Translations under genes and position numbers: made by a program
In this document: piece by piece, positions 1 through 8,743 of the stretch
Layout: each line of letters starts with the position of its first letter
Numbering within the stretch: the stretch's first letter is position 1
Notes under the pieces: model-generated
Told to the model about the DNA's origin: nothing
Seen by the model: the letters and a program-made list of their open reading frames with translations, nothing else
The model's database searches: none
Source: UBA5314 sp040217815
GTDB lineage: Bacteria > Bacillota > Syntrophomonadia > Syntrophomonadales > Syntrophomonadaceae
Direction: 5' to 3'
NCBI GenBank assembly: GCA_040217815.1
Contig: JBEHWI010000016.1
Location: 1 to 64,000, forward strand
Length of the DNA: 64,000 nucleotides

Positions 1-1101
1 CTTAATGCAGGAATGGACCTGTTGGGCGGCTGGGATCAATTTGTCAAACCCGGGATGGTGGTACTACTCAAAGTCAACTTGATAGGCCCCAAACGACCTG
101 AAACTGCTGCCATTACTCATGCCGAATTGGTCAGGGCTCTAACTCAAATACTGGTTCAGCGTGGATGCACCGTATGGATAGGTGACAGTTCAGGAGGTTC
201 TATTGCCGGCATTGCCCCTACTAGGCAGGCCATGATTGTTTCCGGGCTTCAGAAAGTAGCCGACCAGGAAGGCGCCCGCATAAAAAACTTCGATAAAGAA
301 GGGGTTGTCGAAGTCAATACCTGTGGCGGTTACGTGGAAAAGATGCACCTCGCCCGGCCTATGTTTGAAGCCGATCTGGTCATAAATCTTCCCAAGCTCA
401 AGACCCATTCGGCAGGAATATATACCGGCGCGGTGAAAAACCTGTTCGGGTGTGTGCCTGGTTTAAAAAAGGCCGCATACCACCGTATGGCCCCCGATTC
501 CAAAGAGCTTGGGTATATAATTGCCGACATTCACCAGGCGCTGAAAGTTCACCTGCATATTATGGATGGGATAACCGCTATGCAAGGTGAAGGGCCAACC
601 GCCGGGGAGATGTATCAAGCTAAAAAGATCCTGTTCAGTACCGATCCGCTGGCTCTGGATACAGTGGCTGCAGCTATGATAGGAATGGAAACTAAGGATG
701 TGCCGATATTAATTAGCGCTCGGGAACGACAACTGGGTGAATTTGATCTGGAAAAGATAGAAATTGCCGGGGATTACACATCGCCGCCAACGCTGCCCGG
801 TTTTAAGCGTCCCCGAAAATTCAGGAGTACTAAAGCGGGAAACCACGCACTATTAGTCAGGTTAATAGATTTTTTAAAGACCCGCCCTAGAATAAATCTA
901 AAATTATGCAAGAACTGCACCATCTGCATTGAGAGTTGCCCGGTTAAGGCGATAGATGCAGGGACAAAAAAGATCGATTATGATTCCTGTATTGAATGCA
1001 TGTGCTGCCATGAACTCTGCATGCACAAAGCAGTGGAATTGAGAAGAGACAACCGCCTAGCCGATGTCTTTACTCGCCTATACCGGGGGACGTATCGGTG
1101 A
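1..1101 (+). CDS. DUF362 domain protein with C-terminal 2x[4Fe-4S] ferredoxin (5' partial)
   Basis: The reading frame is open to the left edge of the window, so the ATG at 13 is probably internal and the true start lies outside. The N-terminal 280 residues match the DUF362 family (for example GDSSGG, and LPKLKTHSAGIYTGAVKN), whose reaction is not established. Counting from the ATG at 13, the C-terminus carries two ferredoxin clusters: Cys299/302/305/309 and Cys326/329/332/336, each CxxCxxCxxxC followed by P or a related residue. There is no signal peptide in the visible part. It is probably a cytoplasmic iron-sulfur protein; such proteins are common in anaerobes. The call is by family only; the redox partner is unknown. 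Confidence 0.85.
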   Translation, partial: LNAGMDLLGGWDQFVKPGMVVLLKVNLIGPKRPETAAITHAELVRALTQILVQRGCTVWIGDSSGGSIAGIAPTRQAMIVSGLQKVADQEGARIKNFDKEGVVEVNTCGGYVEKMHLARPMFEADLVINLPKLKTHSAGIYTGAVKNLFGCVPGLKKAAYHRMAPDSKELGYIIADIHQALKVHLHIMDGITAMQGEGPTAGEMYQAKKILFSTDPLALDTVAAAMIGMETKDVPILISARERQLGEFDLEKIEIAGDYTSPPTLPGFKRPRKFRSTKAGNHALLVRLIDFLKTRPRINLKLCKNCTICIESCPVKAIDAGTKKIDYDSCIECMCCHELCMHKAVELRRDNRLADVFTRLYRGTYR

Positions 1102-1219
1102 GTTATTATAAAAGAGAAGATTTCGTGAATTAACTTACATGGCTCATTGAGGGGTTCTTATGAGTAGTTGTTCTTCATATGAAAGTGAAAAATGGACTGT
1201 TGACAAAAAAAATTAAAAA

Positions 1220-1268
1220 CCCTCCAATATTCTAAATATTACCATATTGAAGGGATTTTTATTTTTTT
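1220..1268 (+). terminator. Intrinsic terminator after the DUF362 gene
   Basis: An 11-bp stem (1220-1230 with 1244-1254, one mismatch) encloses a 13-nt AT-rich loop. It is followed by ATTTTTATTTTTTT. It lies about 120 bp after the stop codon and separates this gene from the AT-rich NRPS cluster. Confidence 0.75.
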
Positions 1269-1532
1269 GTCAGCAGGTCCATTGCTTTGTGTCACGCTAA
1301 AAAATCCTTGACGGAGGAATAGTGCTCTTAAGTATCGTTTTAACAATAGCAAAAGCCTAGTTCCTTCTCTTTCGTTCTGGTTGCCTTTCTTTAATGTTTC
1401 TTTACAATCTACAATTTTTTCAACTATACAATAATCGAATAATATACAAGATGGAAGGATTTACAAGATTTTTGTCAAATATAATAAATAATATGCCAAT
1501 ACCAAGAAAATTAATATAATGGATTTGCAGTA
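1269..1532. other. Gene-free AT-rich stretch before the NRPS cluster
   Basis: No supported gene or RNA is visible here. The composition turns strongly AT-rich, as in the following two genes. It presumably contains the promoter for the phosphopantetheinyl transferase, but I see no pair of consensus -35/-10 boxes that I would defend. I also see no second copy of the tRNA-Lys end found at 6.72 kb. Confidence 0.5.
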
Positions 1533-2219
1533 ATGGTGGAAGTATTTGTGCTGAGACTACCGAATGAAAAATTATCCACAAATCTTAAAGAGTTGCTGGA
1601 GTTTCTTCCAATCAATCAAAAAAATAAATTGTATGGTTTTCATTTTATTAAAGACGCTAAACTATTTCTTTGTGGACAATTGCTTGTTAGAGCAATTATC
1701 AGCAAGTATCTTAATATCAATAATACGGATCAACATTTTGTTTTAAACGAATATGGAAAGCCGTATATTTACGGAGTGGAAAACTTTCATTATAATTTAT
1801 CCCATTCTGGTAATTGGGTTGTGTGTGCCATTGATCAAAAACCAGTGGGTGTAGATATAGAAAAGATAAAGCCGTTTGCTCCAGATATAGCACGATACTA
1901 TTTTTCGGCGGAAGAATTTTTATATATGTCGCAGGCCCCGGAAACGGTAAAATTGGGGCTCTTCTATGAACTATGGACATTTAAAGAAAGCTACATTAAA
2001 GCTTTGGGGTGTGGTCTTTCTAAACCCTTAAATTCTTTTACCATTAAATTGGTAGGGGATGGTAAAGCAAGGGTCAAGGACGCAAATCCCAAGGTGTTTT
2101 TTCGCCAATATAAGCTAAATCCTGGGTACAAGTTAGCGACTTGTTGTTTTCAAAATGAATATGATGAATTAATTAAAATAGTAGATCTTAATTGGATTGA
2201 AGCCAGGTTAAATGAATAG
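1533..2219 (+). CDS. 4'-phosphopantetheinyl transferase, Sfp type
   Basis: This 228-residue protein transfers the phosphopantetheine arm of CoA to carrier-protein serines, turning apo-NRPS into the holo form. The family signatures are clear: NLSHSG at 89-93, GVDIE at 106-110 (Mg ligands D108 and E110), and W148-T-F-K-E152-S-Y-I-K156 in the second conserved block followed by LGCGL. The length fits the Sfp class rather than the short AcpS class. An in-frame TAA just upstream makes the ATG at 1533 the first possible ATG; the ribosome site is weak. The last 8 bases overlap the next gene, so the enzyme is probably made together with its NRPS substrate. The gene is AT-rich like its partner and unlike the flanking genes. 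Confidence 0.93.
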   Translation: MVEVFVLRLPNEKLSTNLKELLEFLPINQKNKLYGFHFIKDAKLFLCGQLLVRAIISKYLNINNTDQHFVLNEYGKPYIYGVENFHYNLSHSGNWVVCAIDQKPVGVDIEKIKPFAPDIARYYFSAEEFLYMSQAPETVKLGLFYELWTFKESYIKALGCGLSKPLNSFTIKLVGDGKARVKDANPKVFFRQYKLNPGYKLATCCFQNEYDELIKIVDLNWIEARLNE

Positions 2220-5200
2220 GATTGTTTGGGAGGCAGCTTATTTGCAGCAAGGACTACTTTATAATCTTACCCACGCGCAATTGGAGACGTGGCATATTGA
2301 GCAACTCTATCCAGGAACAAGCATAGGAAATATAGCTGGTGCTATGAAATTACAAGGCAAGCCAAACTATGATTTTATGGATAAGGCTTTTAATCACATT
2401 ATTGCAAAAAATGATTCTCTTCGTTTGCATCTCAGATTAGAATCAGAAGTACCCTATCAATACATATCAGATTATAAATATAGTGCCATAGATTATATTG
2501 ATTTTTCCGAGCATAATAACGCATTAGTCGCTGCTAATCTCTGGTGCAGAGAGCAAACCCAACAGCCGTTTAACATACAAGATTCACAGCTATGCTACTT
2601 TGCTATTTTAAAGGTTAATGATAATGAAACCCTTCTCTATTTTAAACTTCACCATTTAATTTCCGATGCATGGGCAATAGTCCTGGTTGCCAGCCAGTTC
2701 ATTGATTACTATACCCGGCTTAAAAAGGGTGAAAAAATATCCCCCGATCCGAATCCCTCATATCTTGATTATACTCATTCTGAAGATGAATATATTAAAT
2801 CATCCAGGTTTATTAAAGATAAACAATATTGGAGTGAGAAATACAGCACCCTACCTGATATCGATACCTTTAAATCCAAATCAAACAGCTACAGTAATGT
2901 TAAAGCAACACGGTTTTCGACTTCTCTGGGGCCCCAGCTAGCATTAGAAATAAAGGCATTTTGTAGTGAAGAAAGGATTTCAGTTTTTACGGTATTTATA
3001 GGGGTATTGGCCTCATGTATTTACCGCTTAAGCGGAAAAGAAGACTTCACTATTGGAACCATAGCTCTAAACCGTTCTAATGCAAAAGAGAAGAATACTG
3101 TCGGGAACTTCATAAGCACATTGCCTTTCAGAATTCATGTTAAAAGGAAACATACATTTTTAAATTGGTTTCATTCTTTAAATAAGGAATGGTTTCCTTT
3201 GTTGCGTCACCAAAAATACCCCTACAGTCTTTTAATAGATGATCTCAGAACCAAGCATGGCAACACACCATACCTTTTTGACATAGTACTTTCCTATCAG
3301 AACGCCAAATTTGCTTATGAATTAGCCCATGAAGAGGACGAATACGAAAGCAATTGGTTATTTTGTGGAGCAGAAATTAATCCACTGACTATTCATATCG
3401 ACGATCGCGAAGGAGAAGGGCTGCTCAATATTGATTATGATTACCAAGAAGAAGTATACAGTGATGATGAAATCCTAGCCTTAAACCAACATTTATCCGT
3501 TATGATTCAAGATGCAATTCAAAATCCAAATAAAATGATTTGTGAACTAGAAATATTATCAACCGAGGAAAAACATCAACTGCTTTATCAATTCAACAAT
3601 ACTGCTGCCTATTATCCTAGGAACAAGACCATCCATCAACTCTTTGAAGAACAGGTAGAAAGAACTCCTGATAATATAGCTGTTGTCTTTGAAGATAAAC
3701 AATTGACCTATAGAGATCTTAATGAAAGATCTAATCAGTTAGCTTGGGCACTTAGAAAACAGGGTGTACAACCGGATGATGTAATAGCTATTATCGTAAG
3801 GCGTTCACTTGAAATGGCAATAGGACTCTACGGCATATTGAAAGCCGGAGCGGCTTACCTGCCCATAGATCCTGATTATCCCACCGATAGGATTAGCTTC
3901 ATGCTCAAAGACAGTGGGGTGAAAGTCCTTTTAATCCATGAATATTTTAAGGATAACTTGACTTTTTCAGGAACGGTTATACCCTTGGAAGACCAATGTT
4001 TATTACTTGAAGATACCTCAAACCCCGAACCCGTAGCTCAACCCCATAGCTTGGCCTATGTAATCTATACTTCAGGCTCTACTGGAAAACCCAAAGGGGC
4101 TATGATAGAACACCATTCAGTAATAAACCGTATTAACTGGATGCAAAAAAGATATCTAATTGGAGAGCTGGATACGATTTTACAGAAGACCCCATTCACC
4201 TTTGATGTATCGGTTTGGGAACTCTTCTGGTGGGGAATGGTTGGAGCCAGTGTTTACATGCTTATTCCGGGGGGGGAAAAAGACCCGGCGATTATTGTTG
4301 ATACTATATTACGGAGTAATATAACTACAATGCATTTCGTTCCCTCCATGCTCAATATGTTTTTAGCCTACCTAGAGAAACAACCAGAATTACTCCGGGG
4401 ATCTAAGCTAAGAAATGTTTTTACCAGCGGAGAGGCCTTAGCTCCTTACCAGGTTGAGAGATTTAATAACTTGCTGGCTAATAACGGCAGCGCCCGGTTA
4501 TTCAATCTTTATGGTCCTACTGAAGCAACGATTGATGTATCTTACTACGACTGCCCAACCGAAGGCCATATAGATCTTATTCCCATTGGTAAACCGATAG
4601 ACAACATTAGCCTATATATTCTGGATCAACAAAGAAATTTGCTTCCCATAGGATCTACTGGTGAACTCTATATTTCAGGAGACGGTCTCGCTCGTGGATA
4701 TTTAAACCGACCGGAGCTTACTGAAGAGAAGTTTGTACCTAATCCATTTTTACCAGGAAAGAAAATGTACTGCACTGGTGACCTGGCTCGCTGGCTGCCG
4801 GATGGAAATATCGAGTATCTGGGCCGTACTGATTTTCAGGTAAAGATACGAGGCAATCGAATAGAGCTTGGAGAGATCGAAAATCAACTTCTAAACCATC
4901 CCCATATCGAGGAAGCAATAGTTGTTGATAAGGCTGATTCAGAAGGAAATGCTTACCTTTGTGCTTATATAATTTCCTCTTTTAATTTATCTGTTCAAGA
5001 TTTGCGAGAACATTTATCTAGGAGTATGCCCGATTATATGATTCCATCGTATTTTATTCCAATCGATAAGGTACCACTAACCCCCAATGGTAAACTGGAT
5101 AGAAAAGCTCTGCCCGAGCCTGTGACTGTTCTGGGATTAAATCTAGGTATAGATTATATGGAACCACGTAATGAGATCCAACGAATTATGGCGGATATTT

Positions 5201-6624
5201 GGGCTGAAGAATTGAGACTTCCAAAGGTAGGAATAAATGACAATTTCTTTGCTCTGGGGGGTAACTCATTTGCAGTCATACGGGTTTTAACGAAAATTTT
5301 TCCCTACAATTGGGGAATTTCAGCAAGAGATTTTTTTGAGAATCCTACGATATTGGAATTGAGTCAAATCATTAATGGATATACGCTAGAAAACGATGAA
5401 AAGATACTTGTCCCGATGAATATTATCGAAAGGCGTTTTAAGCAAGATATAAGTCAAATAAAATTCAGTAAAGAAAGGATCAAATTTAAAGGAGTTTTAC
5501 TAACAGGAGCAACCGGATTTTTGGGAAGCCATATTCTTCAGGCTTTACTATTTGAAACTGATGCTCATGTATACTGCCTGATACGTGGGAGAGATGAGTC
5601 TGTGATACGTGAACGAATTCTAAATATACTCAGATTATATTTCCCCAAACAAGATTATGAGAAATTGATATATCAAAGAATACATTTAATTAAGGGCGAT
5701 GTTAAACAATCTAAATTGGGCTTAAGCGATGAAACATACTACTTTTTAGGGCAAAATGTTGATAGTATAATTCACACGGCTGCAATAACCAAGTTTTTCG
5801 GTGATTACTCAGACTTTTACAGTACAAATGTACTTGGTACTGAGCGGATGATTTCCTTCGCGAAGGAGCATCATCTCAGGTTAAACCACATTTCGACGAT
5901 TGCTGTAGCTGGGCAATTCCTCATTGAATCCGACCATGGCGAAGTAATTTTCACAGAAAATGATTTTTACTACGGTCAAAGATATATGGAAAATGTTTAT
6001 GTCAGGAGCAAATTTGAAGCGGAAAACCTGATGAATAAGGCGATTAATGAGGGGCTTGAAGGAGTTATTTACCGAGTGGGTCTTCTGAGTGGAAGATATA
6101 GTGATGGACAATTCCAATTTAATATTGGTGACAACGCAGACTATAATCGATTGAAATCATTCATTAAACTGGGTTTTGCACCTTCATATGTATTGGATAT
6201 AGATACGGAGTTTACCCCGGTTGATTACTGCAGCAGTGCTATTGTTAAACTATCCCAATTATTTGAATCAAGGGGCAAAGTCTTTCATGTTTATAACCAT
6301 AATGAAATTAAAGGAATAGAGCTGCTCAAGATTTTAAACCAATTGGGTTATCCCGTACAATCTGTTGATAACAATCAATTTTTGGATTATATTAGGACGG
6401 CATCAATGGATAACAACAATCATGGAATGCTTAATGGTATTATTATTGAGTTCAATAGGGAGAAAGAATTTCAATATAACACGCCAATTAAACTCAATTC
6501 CAGTATTACACAGAAGTATTTGCAGCAAGTTGGTTTTGAATGGCCTGAAGTTAATGCAGAATATATCGGAAAAGTTCTTAAACACATGGAAGATGTTGGG
6601 TTCCTACGTAGCCCCAAATCATAG
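2212..6624 (+). CDS. Single-module NRPS, C-A-T-thioester reductase, predicted serine-specific
   Basis: Protein of 1470 residues with four domains in order. The condensation domain (about 15-440) has HHLISDAW at 147-154 in place of HHxxxDG. The adenylation domain (about 470-965) has YTSGSTGKPKG at 619-629 and NGKLDRKALP near 959. The carrier domain has LGGNS with the phosphopantetheine serine at 1019. The reductase domain (about 1090-1460) has the NAD(P) motif GATGFLG at 1099-1105 and Y1263-V-R-S-K1267. The ten pocket residues by alignment to GrsA are D665, V666, W669, H708, F737, S739, L766, I774, D775 and K961, reading DVWHFSLIDK. That is the known serine-type code, one change from EntF. Reductive release would give an aldehyde or alcohol. 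The C domain has no upstream module, so it may load an acyl donor (inference). Start overlaps the transferase gene by 8 bp. Confidence 0.93.
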   Translation: MNRIVWEAAYLQQGLLYNLTHAQLETWHIEQLYPGTSIGNIAGAMKLQGKPNYDFMDKAFNHIIAKNDSLRLHLRLESEVPYQYISDYKYSAIDYIDFSEHNNALVAANLWCREQTQQPFNIQDSQLCYFAILKVNDNETLLYFKLHHLISDAWAIVLVASQFIDYYTRLKKGEKISPDPNPSYLDYTHSEDEYIKSSRFIKDKQYWSEKYSTLPDIDTFKSKSNSYSNVKATRFSTSLGPQLALEIKAFCSEERISVFTVFIGVLASCIYRLSGKEDFTIGTIALNRSNAKEKNTVGNFISTLPFRIHVKRKHTFLNWFHSLNKEWFPLLRHQKYPYSLLIDDLRTKHGNTPYLFDIVLSYQNAKFAYELAHEEDEYESNWLFCGAEINPLTIHIDDREGEGLLNIDYDYQEEVYSDDEILALNQHLSVMIQDAIQNPNKMICELEILSTEEKHQLLYQFNNTAAYYPRNKTIHQLFEEQVERTPDNIAVVFEDKQLTYRDLNERSNQLAWALRKQGVQPDDVIAIIVRRSLEMAIGLYGILKAGAAYLPIDPDYPTDRISFMLKDSGVKVLLIHEYFKDNLTFSGTVIPLEDQCLLLEDTSNPEPVAQPHSLAYVIYTSGSTGKPKGAMIEHHSVINRINWMQKRYLIGELDTILQKTPFTFDVSVWELFWWGMVGASVYMLIPGGEKDPAIIVDTILRSNITTMHFVPSMLNMFLAYLEKQPELLRGSKLRNVFTSGEALAPYQVERFNNLLANNGSARLFNLYGPTEATIDVSYYDCPTEGHIDLIPIGKPIDNISLYILDQQRNLLPIGSTGELYISGDGLARGYLNRPELTEEKFVPNPFLPGKKMYCTGDLARWLPDGNIEYLGRTDFQVKIRGNRIELGEIENQLLNHPHIEEAIVVDKADSEGNAYLCAYIISSFNLSVQDLREHLSRSMPDYMIPSYFIPIDKVPLTPNGKLDRKALPEPVTVLGLNLGIDYMEPRNEIQRIMADIWAEELRLPKVGINDNFFALGGNSFAVIRVLTKIFPYNWGISARDFFENPTILELSQIINGYTLENDEKILVPMNIIERRFKQDISQIKFSKERIKFKGVLLTGATGFLGSHILQALLFETDAHVYCLIRGRDESVIRERILNILRLYFPKQDYEKLIYQRIHLIKGDVKQSKLGLSDETYYFLGQNVDSIIHTAAITKFFGDYSDFYSTNVLGTERMISFAKEHHLRLNHISTIAVAGQFLIESDHGEVIFTENDFYYGQRYMENVYVRSKFEAENLMNKAINEGLEGVIYRVGLLSGRYSDGQFQFNIGDNADYNRLKSFIKLGFAPSYVLDIDTEFTPVDYCSSAIVKLSQLFESRGKVFHVYNHNEIKGIELLKILNQLGYPVQSVDNNQFLDYIRTASMDNNNHGMLNGIIIEFNREKEFQYNTPIKLNSSITQKYLQQVGFEWPEVNAEYIGKVLKHMEDVGFLRSPKS

Positions 6625-6722
6625 AGAATTAAAGTGATAGTTAAATTTATTCTTATCCCCTATATTCTATTTAAGCAAAAGGGGATAACCTTCGCAATGA
6701 TCTCCTAGTTTAGGTATTCAAA

Positions 6723-6799
6723 TGGTGAATAATCCGAGACCCGAACCGGGGACATCCTGATTAAAAGCCAGGTGTTTGATTGTTCATTGGAGTAGTGGT
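6723..6799 (-). pseudogene. Decayed tRNA-Lys(TTT) copy
   Basis: Read on the minus strand, this segment aligns over its whole length with the intact tRNA-Lys at 56117-56192. The TGGTGA that encodes the 3' end (CCA plus discriminator), the T-arm (GGTTCGGGTC) and the anticodon arm with its TTT anticodon are almost unchanged. The acceptor stem and the D-arm have diverged and no longer pair well. It is therefore a tRNA relic rather than a working gene. It lies about 100 bp beyond the stop codon of the AT-rich NRPS gene, the position expected for an old integration site. Confidence 0.7.
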
Positions 6800-6801
6800 A
6801 G

Positions 6802-6831
6802 GTGACTCTTCACGGGCGCGCGGATTGAAAC
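6802..6831 (+). repeat. Solitary CRISPR-repeat-like sequence
   Basis: Thirty bases directly after the tRNA relic end in GGATTGAAAC and contain CTCTTCACGGG. This resembles type I-C CRISPR repeats, which typically end GTGGATTGAAAC. No second copy and no spacers follow, and no cas genes are in the window. It could be a single relic unit or a chance match. Confidence 0.35.
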
Positions 6832-6866
6832 CAAATAACCCACCTTATAAAAACGCAAGGTGGGTT
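6826..6866 (-). terminator. Probable terminator of the 6901-7341 lipoprotein gene
   Basis: A perfect 10-bp stem (6837-6846 with 6857-6866) has a 10-nt loop. Read on the minus strand it is followed by ATTTGGTTTC, a modest T-rich tail. It starts 35 bp past the lipoprotein stop codon. Confidence 0.6.
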
Positions 6867-6900
6867 CTATCAGTTTGGCTGAGTCTTCTATGGCTACCGA

Positions 6901-7341
6901 TTATTTAAAAGCAAAGTTCACGGTGTTGCTCTTGCTTCCCCCATATGTAACATACACGTTTCCGCCGGAGGTTGAGGGCAAATCAACCGTTATCTGATAA
7001 TACATGTTACCGATCACCTTCACATCATGAAAAGGCTTTTTCTGACCATCTATATATACTGCAAATTCCTTTTTAAAGGTTTCTGTTTTTTCATCATATT
7101 CCACATTGCGGATAGAAACGTTCACAATATCTGATTCCTTGAGGGTTGTGTCTGCTTTCCGATAGGCGGAGGCCTGTTCAATTTTAGGTGCAAGAGTTGT
7201 TGAGTCGTTCTTTGGTGCGGTTGAAGGTGTATTAGAGGTAGCCGAATTAGTGGTTTGAGAAGTATCGGATTTCCCCGAACATCCAACGAGGAGTCCGGTC
7301 AAAAGACAACATGTAAGCAACAGGCAAAATACTTTTTTCAT
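6901..7341 (-). CDS. Hypothetical lipoprotein
   Basis: This 146-residue protein has a classic lipoprotein signal: MKK, a hydrophobic core and the lipobox LVGC with Cys21, so it should be anchored on the outer face of the membrane. A Ser/Thr/Asn-rich linker (about 22-50) leads into a compact domain (about 60-146) of alternating strands that I do not recognise, possibly an Ig-like or beta-sandwich fold. The start is well fixed by AAGGAGG about 8 bases upstream. It is transcribed alone, with its own terminator downstream. No function can be assigned. Confidence 0.8.
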   Translation of the reverse strand: MKKVFCLLLTCCLLTGLLVGCSGKSDTSQTTNSATSNTPSTAPKNDSTTLAPKIEQASAYRKADTTLKESDIVNVSIRNVEYDEKTETFKKEFAVYIDGQKKPFHDVKVIGNMYYQITVDLPSTSGGNVYVTYGGSKSNTVNFAFK

Positions 7342-7458
7342 TGTGTCCCCTCCTTAAATTTGTTACATAAATTTTATAATTTAACCGGAATATACTCAAC
7401 CGTTTGCTAAAGAACCGTCCTGGGCGTTAAGGGATACTTATGAGTAGTCCACTCACTT

Positions 7459-8208
7459 TTAGTCCTGCTCGGTTAAAATGAGAGGGCCGTTTTTGGTTAT
7501 AGCAATGGTATGCTCATATTGGGCCGATAGGCTGCCGTCTTTGGTTCTGGCTGTCCACTGGTTCGGGTCGATTGTTAAGGCATGCGACCCTATATTGATC
7601 ATCGGTTCGATAGTAAAAACCATTCCTTCACAGAGCTTCACTCCCTGTTTAGGGCGCCCATAGTGGAGAACCACCGGATCTTCATGCATATTACGACCTA
7701 TGCCATGGCCGGTAAATTGACGAACAACGGAGAATTCTTGGGATTCAGCATGCTTTTGCACCGCATGGGAAATGTCACCGAGGCGATTGCCGGCATGAGC
7801 CTGGTCTATGCCGAGGTAAAGGCATTCCCTGGTTACTTTGAGGAGCTTTTCGGCTTGTTCCGATATTTGACCTACAGGGTAAGACCAGGCCGAATCCGCC
7901 AACCATCCATGGAGATTGACAACCATATCTATTGTAACGATATCCCCGTCTTTGAGAGGGGTCCGGGTGGGGAACCCGTGGCAGATCTCATCGTTGACCG
8001 AAGCGCATGTAGCGAAAGGATAGCCCATATAGCCTTTTTGTTCGGCTTTGGCACCCTGGGATTGAATAAAATCTTCTACAAAGTTGTCGATACTCAAGGT
8101 AGTTATGCCTGGCCGGATAATCTTACGGAGTTTTCTGTGGCAGGCGGTTAAAATTTTGCCTGCTTCGGCCATTAGGTGTATCTGTTCGGGAGTTTTGATT
8201 ACGATCAT
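7459..8208 (-). CDS. map: Methionine aminopeptidase, type I
   Basis: The enzyme removes the initiator methionine from new proteins using two metal ions. All five ligands are in the expected places: D94 (TIDMVV), D105 (WLADSAW), H168 (GHGIGR), E201 (TIEPM) and E232 (YEHT); the conserved H77 is in CHGFP. The 249-residue length fits the short type I class with no N-terminal extension. It stands alone rather than in the ribosomal-protein/adk operon where the housekeeping copy usually sits in this phylum. It may therefore be a second, YflG-like paralogue (inference). An AGAGGAC ribosome site precedes the ATG. Confidence 0.95.
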   Translation of the reverse strand: MIVIKTPEQIHLMAEAGKILTACHRKLRKIIRPGITTLSIDNFVEDFIQSQGAKAEQKGYMGYPFATCASVNDEICHGFPTRTPLKDGDIVTIDMVVNLHGWLADSAWSYPVGQISEQAEKLLKVTRECLYLGIDQAHAGNRLGDISHAVQKHAESQEFSVVRQFTGHGIGRNMHEDPVVLHYGRPKQGVKLCEGMVFTIEPMINIGSHALTIDPNQWTARTKDGSLSAQYEHTIAITKNGPLILTEQD

Positions 8209-8316
8209 TTCCAGTCCTCTTCTTGTTTCAAGACGTCTTAATCACTACAAGTCTGGCGGCAATGTTGCAAAGATATAGCTTAGTTCCGTGGCTCATTCGG
8301 CAGATGTAAAGGAACC

Positions 8317-8613
8317 CTAATTCTCTTCAAACCCATCCAGAATAATTGCCCTGGTACTGGTTGAATTATCCCTGAGAGGTTTTATTTCCAGGTACTCTTT
8401 GGAACTGAAGCACCTGTCTACATCTTCACGTGATGGAAACTGGATAAGTATTATCCTTTCGGGTTTCCACTCCCCAAAAAGCGGGGCTGCATTTCCTCCA
8501 CGAATCAAGTAGTGCCCGCCATAACGCTCAACCAGAGGGCGCGCTCTTTCAATATATTCAAAGTAAATATCTTTATTATGGATCTCTATCTCGATTAGTA
8601 AATAGACGGGCAT
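8317..8613 (-). CDS. DUF1330 family protein
   Basis: A 98-residue single-domain protein with the DUF1330 pattern of the dimeric alpha-beta barrel superfamily: a first strand MPVYLLIEIEI, a helix with YFEYIERARPLVERYGGHYLIRGG, and the central ERIILIQFPSREDVDRCFSSKEY. Members of this superfamily include small mono-oxygenases and unknown proteins; there is no proven substrate for DUF1330. It is soluble with no signal peptide. It is on the same strand as map but about 110 bp upstream of it, so co-transcription is possible but not certain. Confidence 0.85.
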   Translation of the reverse strand: MPVYLLIEIEIHNKDIYFEYIERARPLVERYGGHYLIRGGNAAPLFGEWKPERIILIQFPSREDVDRCFSSKEYLEIKPLRDNSTSTRAIILDGFEEN

Positions 8614-8669
8614 GGTTTGTACTTCCTTGTATATTCTTTTTGTTAATTATAACATCGTATTTTAGTAAA

Positions 8670-8726
8670 TAGGGTCTACAGAAATAATACAGGGGCCTGC
8701 CTTCATACCGAAGGTCAGGTCCCTGT
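8670..8726 (-). terminator. Terminator of the TetR gene
   Basis: A long imperfect stem (8689-8704 with 8710-8726, stems beginning ACAGGG and ending CCCTGT) sits 18 bp past the TetR stop codon. On the minus strand it is followed by ATTATTTCT, a weak T-tract. Confidence 0.6.
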
Positions 8727-8743
8727 GGGCGTTAATCATAAAC

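Noticed and set aside
7582..8151. Long plus-strand frame of 189 codons
   Set aside because: It lies opposite map, whose five metal ligands are all in place; the plus-strand frame has no family features and no ribosome site.
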